Source of the DNA: Streptomyces sp. A3M-1-3 | GTDB lineage: Bacteria > Actinomycetota > Actinomycetes > Streptomycetales > Streptomycetaceae | Assembly (NCBI RefSeq): GCF_024213665.1 | Contig: NZ_JANAVP010000014.1 | Location: 118,492 to 182,491, forward strand | Direction of reading: 5' to 3' | DNA: 64,000 nt | Part shown: piece after piece, positions 8,064 to 16,053 of the stretch | How positions within the stretch are numbered: position 1 is the first letter of the stretch | How the letters are laid out: the number at the start of each line of letters is the position of its first letter | Made by a program: the position numbers and the translations under genes | The notes under the pieces: generated by a model | Databases searched by the model: none | The model's input: the letters and a program-made list of their open reading frames with translations, nothing else | What the model was told of the DNA's origin: nothing

Positions 8064-8744
8064 CTACGAGCCGTACTTGGCGGTGTACTCCTCGGCCACT
8101 GCCCGCAGTTCGGGCTCCATCCACTCCGCGGCGACCAGTGTGCGCGGCAGCAGCTCACGCTCGGTGGTCACGGCCCGGAAGAGCAGGGCGACGGTGATGT
8201 CGTGCTCGGGCCGGTGCACGATCTCGACCGGGTCGCCCGCGCGGATCTCGCCGGGCCGGATGACGCGCAGCAGTGCCCCCGGTGCCGCGTCCCGGGTGAA
8301 ACGCCGGACCCATCCCCGCTCGCCGAGTGAGCCCGCGAAGGTACGACAGGGAATACGCCCGCCGGTGACCTCGAGCACCAACTCAGGGCCGACGCGCCAG
8401 CGCTCGCCTATGAGCGCACCGTTCACATCGAGGCCGGCGGTGGTGAGGTTCTCGCCGAACGAGCCGTGCGCGAGCGGCCGCTCCAGCTCGCGCTCCCACC
8501 GGTCGAGATCCTCGCGCGCGAAGGCGTACACGGCCCGGTCGTCGCCGCCGTGGAACCGCAGGTCGCACACGGCGTCCCCCGCGACGCCGCTCGCCCCCAC
8601 CCCCTTGGGGCCGGGGGCGGTCACCCGTACGGCCCCCTCGGCCGGCTGCTTGTCGATGCCGGTGCGGCCGGAGGGAGCGTCGGTGTACTCGACGGCCTCG
8701 GCACGTCCCAGATTCACGGAAAGAACTCTTCGAGAAGACAGCAT
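8064..8744 (-). CDS. MOSC domain-containing protein
   Basis: This 226-residue protein shows the YiiM-like MOSC pattern: GDAVCDLRFHGGDDRAVYAF, GSFGENLTTAGLDVNGALIG, and the conserved cysteine in VTGGRIPCRTFAG. MOSC proteins carry sulfur for the molybdenum cofactor or reduce N-hydroxylated compounds with it; the role here is unknown. The frame is open further upstream, but the ATG at 8744 begins the conserved region (MLSSRRVLSVNLGRAEAVEY). A GTG at 8753 is an alternative. It is divergent from a LysR regulator that may control it. Confidence 0.88.
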   Translation of the reverse strand: MLSSRRVLSVNLGRAEAVEYTDAPSGRTGIDKQPAEGAVRVTAPGPKGVGASGVAGDAVCDLRFHGGDDRAVYAFAREDLDRWERELERPLAHGSFGENLTTAGLDVNGALIGERWRVGPELVLEVTGGRIPCRTFAGSLGERGWVRRFTRDAAPGALLRVIRPGEIRAGDPVEIVHRPEHDITVALLFRAVTTERELLPRTLVAAEWMEPELRAVAEEYTAKYGS

Positions 8745-8825
8745 GTGCGCCACGCTAAGCGATCGACCGCCAAAGCGTCGACGCGGTTTTCGCCTCTGCC
8801 CCCAAGCGTCGCTTATGCTCAAACT
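8745..8825. promoter_or_regulatory. divergent MOSC/LysR promoter region with palindromes
   Basis: This 81-bp intergenic region contains AAGCGTCGCTT (8804-8814, dyad-symmetric) and GCGTCGACGC (8775-8784). Short dyads between a LysR gene and a divergent target are the usual position for LysR binding. Confidence 0.35.
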
Positions 8826-9725
8826 ATGATCGAGGCCCGTCATCTCCGCGTGCTGCGCGCCGTGGCCGCCACCGGCTCCTTCTCCGCCGCCGCGCGGGAC
8901 CTGGGCTGCACCCAGCCCGCCGTCAGCCAGCAGATGAAGGCCCTGGAGCACTCCGCGGGCACCCCGCTGCTGATCCGCACCGGCCGCGAGATGCGCCTCA
9001 CCGAGGCCGGGGAGGCGCTGGTACGCCACGCCGCGGGCATCCTGGCCGGGCTGACGGCCGCCGAGGAGGAGGTCGCCGCGATCGCGGGCCTGCGGGCCGG
9101 CCGGGTGCGGCTGGTCTCGTTCCCCAGCGGTAGTTCCACGCTCGTCCCGACCGCGCTCGCCGCTATGCGCCGGGAACATCCCGGCACCCGGGTCTCACTC
9201 GTCGAGGCCGAACCGCCGCGCTCGGTCGAGATGTTGCGCGAGGGTGACTGTGATGTGGCGCTGGCCTTCCGTTACGGCACGACCGCCGTGGAGCGGGACG
9301 CCTGGGACGACCTCGTGGTCCGCCCCCTGCTCACCGACCGCCTGGTCGGTCTGGTTCCGGAGGGGCACCGGCTGGCGGAGGCGGACCGGCTGGGTATGGC
9401 CGAACTGGCCGAGGAGTCCTGGATCGCGGGCTGTCCGCGCTGCCGCCGCCACCTCGTCGAGGTGTGCGAGGACGCCGGCTTCACCCCGCGGATCGACTTC
9501 GCCACCGACGACTACCCGGCGGTGGTCGGGCTGGTCGGTGCGGGCCTCGGCGTGGCGGTGCTGCCTGAACTGGCGGTGGAATCGGTACGCCCGAGGGGGG
9601 CGCGGACCGTGGCGCTGGAGCCGTCCGTCCAACGCGAGGTGGTCGCCCTGACCCTCCCCGACCTGGCCCGGGTGCCCGCGGTCGCGGCAATGCTGGACCG
9701 GCTGGAGCGCGCGGCCGCGCGCTGA
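8826..9725 (+). CDS. LysR-family transcriptional regulator
   Basis: This 299-residue protein begins MIEARHLRVLRAVAATGSFS with the LysR helix-turn-helix AAARDLGCTQPAVSQQMKAL. The effector domain follows (VRLVSFPSGSSTLVPTALAA, GDCDVALAFRYG, LLTDRLVGLVPEGH, VGAGLGVAVLPELA). The length is normal. The frame extends back to 8466, but the ATG at 8826 begins the conserved domain. It probably regulates the divergent MOSC gene. The inducer is unknown. Confidence 0.93.
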   Translation: MIEARHLRVLRAVAATGSFSAAARDLGCTQPAVSQQMKALEHSAGTPLLIRTGREMRLTEAGEALVRHAAGILAGLTAAEEEVAAIAGLRAGRVRLVSFPSGSSTLVPTALAAMRREHPGTRVSLVEAEPPRSVEMLREGDCDVALAFRYGTTAVERDAWDDLVVRPLLTDRLVGLVPEGHRLAEADRLGMAELAEESWIAGCPRCRRHLVEVCEDAGFTPRIDFATDDYPAVVGLVGAGLGVAVLPELAVESVRPRGARTVALEPSVQREVVALTLPDLARVPAVAAMLDRLERAAAR

Positions 9726-9769
9726 CCACGGCGGCACGCCAAAAAACGGCCGTCTGCAGAAACGTTCCT

Positions 9770-10096
9770 TCAGTGGGTCGTCGTCGTGCCTCCCGCACTC
9801 GACGCCGAGATCAGCCGGTTGCGGGCGCGGCCCATCAGTTCCTCGCGCTCGTCCTCGGTCAGCCCGCCCCACACGCCGTACGGCTCGCGTACGGCCAGGG
9901 CATGGGCGGCGCACTCCGCGCGCACGGGGCACCGCATGCAGACCTCCTTGGCGGAGGTCTCACGCGCACTCCGGGCCGCGCCCCGCTCGCCTTCCGGGTG
10001 GAAGAAGAGCGAGCTGTCGACCCCGCGGCAGGCGGCGAGCAACTGCCAGTCCCAGAGGTCGGCGTTGGGTCCGGGAAGGCGGGAGAAATCTGCCAT
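9770..10096 (-). CDS. whiD: WhiD, WhiB-like iron-sulfur regulator of sporulation
   Basis: The 108-residue protein beginning MADFSRLPGPNADLWDWQLL is recognised as WhiD. The four WhiB-family cysteines are in AACRGVD, EVCMRCPV (two) and RAECAAH, and they bind a [4Fe-4S] cluster. The GVWGG turn and the basic tail EELMGRARNRL follow. WhiD is needed for late spore maturation and binds the principal sigma factor HrdB. The start at 10096 has an AAGGGGAC ribosome site; the frame is open further upstream but without conservation. It is divergent from bldM, as in other streptomycetes. Confidence 0.95.
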   Translation of the reverse strand: MADFSRLPGPNADLWDWQLLAACRGVDSSLFFHPEGERGAARSARETSAKEVCMRCPVRAECAAHALAVREPYGVWGGLTEDEREELMGRARNRLISASSAGGTTTTH

Positions 10097-10475
10097 TGCT
10101 TGTCCCCTTGAAGCCGTTACTGAGGCGGATAAGGTGCCCACGACGGTACATCCACGGTGTGAGTAGATGTAAATATGACTCATGGCGAATCTAGTCCCAG
10201 ACACCAGCGAAACGGAAGAATTGCAGCCAAATAGGGCATAGCTCCAGATGAAGGACAGATGGCTCGTGGCGCCCGCGGTGTGTCCGCTTCCTCACGTAGA
10301 GTGCTGAAGGTGTCCGTCCGACCCGTAACTCTTTCGAGTGACCGTCGTTGAGAGTGCGGAGGCGGTTGAAGGAACAAGCGCTCGGGCAGATGTCCGAGGG
10401 TGTCAACCGCACAGGTGACGATACGTACCCAGCCTGGAGGCTCAAGGTGACGCGCATCAGCTGCGGAGGGCGGCC
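10097..10475. promoter_or_regulatory. whiD/bldM divergent promoter region
   Basis: This 379-bp intergenic region must hold the promoters of two developmental regulators. The clearest feature is a palindrome TGAGT-N13-ACTCA (10160-10182) in an AT-rich stretch on the whiD side. In S. coelicolor bldM is read from a BldN-dependent and a later promoter; I could not place the -35/-10 elements here with confidence. GGAGGG precedes the bldM ATG. Confidence 0.5.
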
Positions 10476-11087
10476 ATGACATCCGTCCTCGTCTGCGACG
10501 ACTCCCCGCTTGCCCGAGAAGCACTCCGCCGTGCGGTCGCGACCGTGCCCGGCGTAGAGCGTGTGACGACGGCTGCCAACGGCGAGGAAGTCCTCCGCCG
10601 CTGGGGTGCCGACCGCTCGGACCTGATTCTGATGGACGTACGGATGCCCGGGCTCGGCGGTGTCGAGACCGTACGCCGCCTGCTCTCGGCCGATCCCGGC
10701 GCCCGCATCATCATGCTCACCGTCGCCGAGGATCTCGACGGTGTCGCGCTGGCGGTCGCCGCCGGTGCCCGCGGCTACCTGCACAAGGACGCCTCGCGCG
10801 CCGAACTGCGGGCGACCGTGACCCAGGCCCTCGCCGACCCGACCTGGCGGCTCGCGCCGCGCCGGCTGCGCTCGGCCGAGATGGGCGCCGCGCCCACCCT
10901 CACCGCGCGGGAGATCCAGGTGCTGGAAGGTATGAGCCACGGCCGGTCGAACGCGGAGATCGGGCGCGAGCTGTTCCTCTCCGAGGACACCGTCAAGACG
11001 CACGCGCGGCGGCTCTTCAAGAAGCTGGGCGCGTCGGACCGGGCGCACGCGGTGGCGCTCGGGTTCCGCTGGGGCCTGGTCCGCTAG
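10476..11087 (+). CDS. bldM: BldM, orphan developmental response regulator
   Basis: This 203-residue protein has an N-terminal receiver domain (LVCDDSPLAREALRRAV, Asp54 in LILMDVRMPGLGGVETV) and a C-terminal LuxR/FixJ DNA-binding domain (LTAREIQVLEGMSHGRSNAE, then SEDTVKTHARRLFKKLGASD). BldM controls aerial-hyphae genes as a homodimer and later sporulation genes as a heterodimer with WhiI; it has no cognate kinase. Sequence, length and position between whiD and shbA all fit. A GGAGGG site precedes the ATG. Confidence 0.95.
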   Translation: MTSVLVCDDSPLAREALRRAVATVPGVERVTTAANGEEVLRRWGADRSDLILMDVRMPGLGGVETVRRLLSADPGARIIMLTVAEDLDGVALAVAAGARGYLHKDASRAELRATVTQALADPTWRLAPRRLRSAEMGAAPTLTAREIQVLEGMSHGRSNAEIGRELFLSEDTVKTHARRLFKKLGASDRAHAVALGFRWGLVR

Positions 11088-11362
11088 GACCGTGTGTGCT
11101 GCCCCGGGGGTACGTCGTCGATCCCCGTCCGCCGGTCGGCGGGCGGGGTCTGCCGTGCCGGGAACGACCCTGCCGCGGAGCGGCATGTGTTGCCTCCGGC
11201 TCGATGCCGCATCCTTGAGGTGTGGAGTTCCTCGGGGACGATTCGGCCGAGCGGGAGGGGAGGGCGCACGAGATGACGTCCGGCGCGCCTGCTCATAACG
11301 CTTCGGTGCACGAAACAGGACGCGGTGCCACGGAACGTTCGGCACCAAGGCACCATGGACCG

Positions 11363-11950
11363 ATGCGCGAAGACGAGGCAGTCACTGCCCATGGGGTCAT
11401 CGGTGCCCTCGTCCACCGTGCGGTCGAGGGCGACGAACAGGCCACGCACGACCTGCTGGCCCGCGTGCACCCGCTCGCCCTGCGCTACTGCCGCACCCGG
11501 CTCTCCCGGCTGCCCGGCGATGCCCGGCACTTCGTGGAGGACCTCGCGCAGGAGGTGTGCGTCGCGGTGCTGATGGCGCTGCCGCGCTACCGGGACACCG
11601 GTCGGCCCTTCGAGGCCTTCGTCTTCGCCATCGCCGCGCACAAGGTCGCCGACCTGCAACGGGCCGCGATGCGGCACCCTGGGAGTACGGCCGTACCGTC
11701 CGACGAGATGCCGGAGCGGCCGGACGACTCACTCGGCCCCGAGGAGCGGGCACTGCTCAGCAGCGACGCCGAATGGGCCAAGAAGCTCCTCGCCAACCTC
11801 CCGGAGAACCAGCGCGAGCTGCTGGTGCTGCGGGTCGCGGTCGGGCTGACCGCCGAGGAGACCGGGCAGATGCTCGGGATGTCGCCGGGTGCGGTGCGCG
11901 TCGCTCAGCACCGGGCCCTGAGCCGGCTGCGGGCGCTGGCCGAGCAGTAG
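11363..11950 (+). CDS. shbA: ShbA-type ECF sigma factor
   Basis: This 195-residue sigma-70-family protein shows region 2 in ALRYCRTRLSRLPGDARHFV and EDLAQEVCVAVLMALPRYRD, and region 4 in LPENQRELLVLRVAVGLTAE and SPGAVRVAQHRALSRLRAL. The position between bldM and guaB matches ShbA (SigShbA), the ECF sigma factor that drives transcription of the housekeeping sigma gene hrdB in S. griseus. The frame is open back to 11222, but the ATG at 11363 gives the usual length. No anti-sigma gene is adjacent. Confidence 0.85.
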   Translation: MREDEAVTAHGVIGALVHRAVEGDEQATHDLLARVHPLALRYCRTRLSRLPGDARHFVEDLAQEVCVAVLMALPRYRDTGRPFEAFVFAIAAHKVADLQRAAMRHPGSTAVPSDEMPERPDDSLGPEERALLSSDAEWAKKLLANLPENQRELLVLRVAVGLTAEETGQMLGMSPGAVRVAQHRALSRLRALAEQ

Positions 11951-12084
11951 TCCGGCCGGCCGTACGGCGCACGACGCGGTAGGAACGTACGAAAATTCCT
12001 GCTGATCTTGTTCGTGGAATGGGACACGACAGGATCCCGTTAGCATGGACATCCGCGCTGAGCAAGACCATTTGGGAAGGTGTC

Positions 12085-13587
12085 ATGACTGACAACGTCG
12101 ACGGAGTACCCGGGAAATTCGCGACGCTCGGGCTGACCTACGACGATGTGCTGCTGCTGCCAGGCGCGTCCGACATGGCCCCGGACCAGATCGACACCTC
12201 GTCGTACATCTCCAAGAACGTCCGGGTGAACGTCCCGCTGCTGTCCGCGGCGATGGACAAGGTCACCGAGGCGCGGATGGCGATCGCGATGGCCCGTCAG
12301 GGCGGTGTCGGTGTGCTGCACCGCAACCTCTCCATTGCCGACCAGGCCAACCAGGTCGATCTGGTCAAGCGCTCCGAGTCCGGCATGGTGACCGACCCGA
12401 TCACCGTGCACCCCGACGCCACGCTGGGCGAGGCCGACGAGCTGTGCGCCAAGTTCCGCATCAGCGGGGTGCCGGTCACCGACCAGGCGGGCAAGCTGCT
12501 CGGCATCGTCACCAACCGCGACATGGCCTTCGAGTCGGACCGCGGCCGCCAGGTGCGCGAGGTCATGACCCCGATGCCGCTGGTCACCGGCAAGGTCGGC
12601 ATCTCCGGTGTGGACGCCATGGAGCTGCTGCGTCGCCACAAGATCGAGAAGCTGCCGCTGGTCGACGACGCGGGCATCCTCAAGGGCCTCATCACGGTCA
12701 AGGACTTCGTCAAGGCCGAGAAGTACCCGAACGCCGCCAAGGACAAGGGCGGCCGACTGCTCGTCGGCGCCGCCGTCGGTGTGGCGGGCGACGCGTACGA
12801 GCGTGCCCAGGCGCTGATCGAGGCGGGCGTCGACTTCATCGTCGTCGACACCGCGCACGGCCACTCCCGGCTGGTCGGCGACATGGTCGCCAAGATCAAG
12901 TCGAACTCGTCGGTGGACGTCATCGGCGGCAACATCGCCACCCGCGACGGTGCCCAGGCGCTGATCGACGCGGGCGTGGACGGCATCAAGGTCGGCGTCG
13001 GCCCCGGCTCCATCTGCACCACCCGCGTGGTCGCCGGCATCGGCGTCCCGCAGGTCACCGCCATCTACGAAGCCTCGCTCGCCGCCAAGGCGGCCGGCGT
13101 CCCGGTCATCGGCGACGGCGGCCTGCAGTACAGCGGCGACATTGCCAAGGCCCTGGTCGCCGGCGCGGACACGGTGATGCTGGGCTCGCTGCTGGCCGGC
13201 TGCGAGGAGTCGCCGGGCGAGCTGCTCTTCATCAACGGCAAGCAGTTCAAGTCGTACCGCGGCATGGGCTCGCTGGGCGCCATGCAGTCGCGCGGCCAGG
13301 CCAAGTCGTACTCCAAGGACCGGTACTTCCAGGAGGGCGTCGGCACCGACGACAAGCTGGTCCCCGAGGGCATCGAGGGCCAGGTGCCCTACCGCGGCCC
13401 GCTCTCCGCGGTCGTCCACCAGCTGGTCGGCGGCCTGCGCCAGTCGATGTTCTACGTCGGCGGCCGGACGGTGCCCGAGCTTCAGGACCGCGGCCGGTTC
13501 GTCCGGATCACGGCGGCCGGGCTCAAGGAGAGCCACCCGCACGACATCCAGATGACGGTCGAGGCGCCGAACTACACCAGGCGGTAA
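12085..13587 (+). CDS. guaB: inosine-5'-monophosphate dehydrogenase
   Basis: This 500-residue IMP dehydrogenase catalyses the NAD-dependent IMP to XMP step of GMP synthesis. The N-terminal TDDVLLLP-type motif reads LGLTYDDVLLLPGASDM. Two CBS domains are inserted (about residues 95-215: MVTDPITVHPDATLGEADEL and VREVMTPMPLVT). The catalytic loop is GVGPGSICTTR with Cys311, and the flap region contains KSYRGMGSLGAMQ. The ATG at 12085 follows GGAAGG. guaA lies about 35 kb away in the same window. Confidence 0.97.
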   Translation: MTDNVDGVPGKFATLGLTYDDVLLLPGASDMAPDQIDTSSYISKNVRVNVPLLSAAMDKVTEARMAIAMARQGGVGVLHRNLSIADQANQVDLVKRSESGMVTDPITVHPDATLGEADELCAKFRISGVPVTDQAGKLLGIVTNRDMAFESDRGRQVREVMTPMPLVTGKVGISGVDAMELLRRHKIEKLPLVDDAGILKGLITVKDFVKAEKYPNAAKDKGGRLLVGAAVGVAGDAYERAQALIEAGVDFIVVDTAHGHSRLVGDMVAKIKSNSSVDVIGGNIATRDGAQALIDAGVDGIKVGVGPGSICTTRVVAGIGVPQVTAIYEASLAAKAAGVPVIGDGGLQYSGDIAKALVAGADTVMLGSLLAGCEESPGELLFINGKQFKSYRGMGSLGAMQSRGQAKSYSKDRYFQEGVGTDDKLVPEGIEGQVPYRGPLSAVVHQLVGGLRQSMFYVGGRTVPELQDRGRFVRITAAGLKESHPHDIQMTVEAPNYTRR

Positions 13588-13742
13588 GGCTCGCCGCCGC
13601 GGCAAGCGCAGCGAGGGGGCGGCCCGGGATTCCGGGCCGCCCCCGCGTTGCGCGCGACCCGTCCGCCCACCGGTCGCCGAGACGCTTCCGCGCGCCCGTC
13701 GGGGATACTGGACACGCAGACCAAGAGGGAAAGGCCACACAC

Positions 13743-14873
13743 GTGACTGAGATCGAGATCGGGCGCGGCAAGCGCGGCCGCAGGGCGTACGCGTTCGACG
13801 ACATCGCCATCGTCCCGAGCCGGCGCACCCGGGACCCGAAGGAGGTCTCGATCGCCTGGCAGATCGACGCCTATCGTTTCGAGCTTCCGTTCCTGGCTGC
13901 TCCGATGGACTCCGTCGTCTCGCCGCAGACCGCGATCCGCATTGGTGAGCTCGGCGGCCTGGGTGTGCTGAACCTCGAGGGCCTGTGGACGCGGTACGAG
14001 GACCCGGAGCCGCTGCTCCAGGAGATCGCCGAGCTGGACGAGGGCCGGGCCACCCGCCGTCTCCAGGAGATCTACGCCGCCCCCATCAAGGCGGACCTGA
14101 TCGGGCAGCGCCTCAAGGAGGTGCGCGACTCGGGTGTCGTCACCGCGGCCGCGCTGTCGCCGCAGCGCACGGCCGAGTTCTCCAAGGCCGTCGTCGACGC
14201 CGGTGTCGACATCTTCGTGATCCGCGGGACGACCGTCTCCGCCGAGCATGTGTCGGGCGCCGCCGAGCCGCTCAACCTCAAGCAGTTCATCTACGAACTC
14301 GATGTGCCGGTCATCGTCGGCGGCTGCGCCACGTACACCGCCGCGCTGCACCTGATGCGCACCGGCGCCGCCGGTGTCCTCGTCGGCTTCGGCGGCGGGG
14401 CCGCGCACACCACCCGTAACGTGCTGGGCATCCGGGTGCCGATGGCGACCGCGGTCGCCGATGTCGCGGCGGCCCGCCGGGACTACATGGACGAGTCCGG
14501 CGGCCGGTACGTGCACGTCATCGCCGACGGCGGAGTGGGCTGGTCGGGTGATCTTCCCAAGGCGATCTCCTGCGGCGCCGACGCGGTGATGATGGGCTCG
14601 CCGCTGGCGCGCGCGACGGACGCGCCGGGCCGCGGATTCCACTGGGGCATGGAGGCCGTCCACGAGGACGTGCCGCGCGGCAAGCGGATGGACCTGGGTG
14701 CGGTCGGTACGACGGAGGAGATCCTGCTCGGCCCCTCGCACGTCCCGGACGGGTCGATGAACTTCTTCGGTGCGCTGCGCCGGTCGATGGCGACCACGGG
14801 CTACAGCGACCTCAAGGAGTTCCAGCGGGTCGAGGTGACGGTGGCGCCGTCGCAGCACGACGGCCCGCGCTGA
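13743..14873 (+). CDS. GuaB3-type IMP dehydrogenase-like protein lacking the catalytic Cys
   Basis: This 376-residue protein belongs to the IMPDH/GMPR barrel family without CBS domains (GuaB3 or IMPDH-related 2 group). It starts at GTG with an upstream GGGAAAGG. Family signatures include AYAFDDIAIVPSRRTRDP, LPFLAAPMDSVVSPQTAIR and VIADGGVGWSGDLPKAI. The loop that should read GxGPGSxCTTR reads GFGGGAAHTTR, so His222 stands where the thioimidate-forming cysteine belongs. Some GuaB3 enzymes have GMP reductase activity, but this copy should not do the classical IMPDH chemistry. It lies directly after guaB and before a terminator. The function is unresolved. Confidence 0.85.
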   Translation: MTEIEIGRGKRGRRAYAFDDIAIVPSRRTRDPKEVSIAWQIDAYRFELPFLAAPMDSVVSPQTAIRIGELGGLGVLNLEGLWTRYEDPEPLLQEIAELDEGRATRRLQEIYAAPIKADLIGQRLKEVRDSGVVTAAALSPQRTAEFSKAVVDAGVDIFVIRGTTVSAEHVSGAAEPLNLKQFIYELDVPVIVGGCATYTAALHLMRTGAAGVLVGFGGGAAHTTRNVLGIRVPMATAVADVAAARRDYMDESGGRYVHVIADGGVGWSGDLPKAISCGADAVMMGSPLARATDAPGRGFHWGMEAVHEDVPRGKRMDLGAVGTTEEILLGPSHVPDGSMNFFGALRRSMATTGYSDLKEFQRVEVTVAPSQHDGPR

Positions 14874-14908
14874 GGGCCCGTACGTCCCGTACGCCTCGTA
14901 CGTACGCC

Positions 14909-14946
14909 GGAAGGGCCCGTACCGCATCGCGCGTACGGGCCCTTCC
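14909..14946. terminator. bidirectional terminator
   Basis: A 14-bp perfect stem (GGAAGGGCCCGTAC / GTACGGGCCCTTCC, loop of 10) lies between the convergent guaB-like gene and the membrane-protein gene. Confidence 0.85.
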
Positions 14947-14965
14947 GTGTGCACTGCGTGCGGCG

Positions 14966-15478
14966 TCAGCCGCCGAGCTTCTTGGTGATGACGAAGCCCT
15001 CGTAGCCCGCGATGGCGAAGAAGAGAACGCTCATGAAGTCGCTCTCTTCCTTCCACGCCTCGAAGAGACGGGTGAACTCGGAGGTGAACAGCTCGGTGAG
15101 GGTGACCGGCGTACCGGCGAGCTCGGACCACCAGCTCATCATGAGGGCGTAGCCGAACATCTGGCCGAGGAAGACGCCGAGCAGAGCGAGCGGCACACCC
15201 GCGATCGGGAGGATCGGGTTACGGCCGCCGAGCTTGCCGAGCGCGACACCGACGAGGGCGCCGACGCCGAGGGCGAGGAAGCCGATCTCGCTGTAGCTGC
15301 CGTCCTCATCGGCCATGGCACGCATGATGCCGCCGTAGGCGAGGGCGCCGACGACGGCGGCGACGAGGCCGGCCACCAGGCCGAGCGCGACGTTGTTGCG
15401 GACCGGGGCCGGGGCCGGGGCGGGCGGGACGGCGCCGTCGGCGAACGGATTGCCGGCCGGCGGAACGGACTGGCTCAT
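14966..15478 (-). CDS. small integral membrane protein, unknown function
   Basis: This 170-residue protein has a Pro/Ala-rich cytoplasmic start (MSQSVPPAGNPFADGAVPP), then hydrophobic segments VALGLVAGLVAAVVGALAYG, IGFLALGVGALVGVALGKLG and PIAGVPLALLGVFLGQMFGY. The tail is more polar and aromatic (FEAWKEESDFMSVLFFAIAG). I recognise no domain. The start at 15478 is the first Met before the conserved-looking region. Confidence 0.75.
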   Translation of the reverse strand: MSQSVPPAGNPFADGAVPPAPAPAPVRNNVALGLVAGLVAAVVGALAYGGIMRAMADEDGSYSEIGFLALGVGALVGVALGKLGGRNPILPIAGVPLALLGVFLGQMFGYALMMSWWSELAGTPVTLTELFTSEFTRLFEAWKEESDFMSVLFFAIAGYEGFVITKKLGG

Positions 15479-15598
15479 GCTGAAGATCCCCCCAGGGACT
15501 GAATGCGCACAGCTGTACGAGTTGCGGCTGTGCGGGAAGTGACGCCGCAGGCTAGCAGGCCCTTCGGACGGCGCCGCCACGCATTTCCCGGCAGCCAC

Positions 15599-16030
15599 TC
15601 AGCCACGGCGTCTGCGCAGCCAGGCCCGGACGGTCGGCACCGCACAACACGCGGTGAAGAACCAGAAGAGGACGAGCGCGGTCCAGTCCGGGGTGGGGCT
15701 GAGGGAGGTGTCGAACTCCGCGGCCGTGAGGATCAGCGTGAACGTGCCGACCACAGCGCTGAGGATCGTGAGCATCCACAACCGGGCCGACCCCTGCCCA
15801 TCCCCGCCACGCGCGCCGGCCCCGCTGCCCGACCGGTCCTTCGACTGGGGCCGGGGCTGCGGGATCCGCTCCGGGGCGCGGGCCGGCATGCGTACGACGG
15901 CCTCCGCCGGTATGCCCGAGTCCAGGTGGGCCACATCCTGTGGCGTGAGCCGGTACAGGGTCGGCTCGACGGTCAGTGAGAACCCGTCGTGGCCGGTGAG
16001 GCGCCGGCCGCCGTCGGGAAAGGCGTGCAC
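15599..16030 (-). CDS. hypothetical membrane protein with two C-terminal TM segments
   Basis: The frame encodes 143 residues. The first 75 are soluble (FSLTVEPTLYRLTPQDVAHL, proline/arginine-rich linker). Two membrane spans follow (LWMLTILSAVVGTFTLILTA and ALVLFWFFTACCAVPTVRAW) and the basic end RRRRG. It starts 23 bp after the UDP-sugar dehydrogenase stop on the same strand, so the two are probably co-transcribed. No family recognised. Confidence 0.7.
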   Translation of the reverse strand: MHAFPDGGRRLTGHDGFSLTVEPTLYRLTPQDVAHLDSGIPAEAVVRMPARAPERIPQPRPQSKDRSGSGAGARGGDGQGSARLWMLTILSAVVGTFTLILTAAEFDTSLSPTPDWTALVLFWFFTACCAVPTVRAWLRRRRG

Positions 16031-16053
16031 GGCGGCGCTGGGCTTCGTTCGCC

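Noticed and set aside
12444..14873. 809-codon frame spanning guaB and the guaB-like gene
   Set aside because: Its first part is guaB read in the wrong frame. The real gene begins at GTG 13743 with its own ribosome site.
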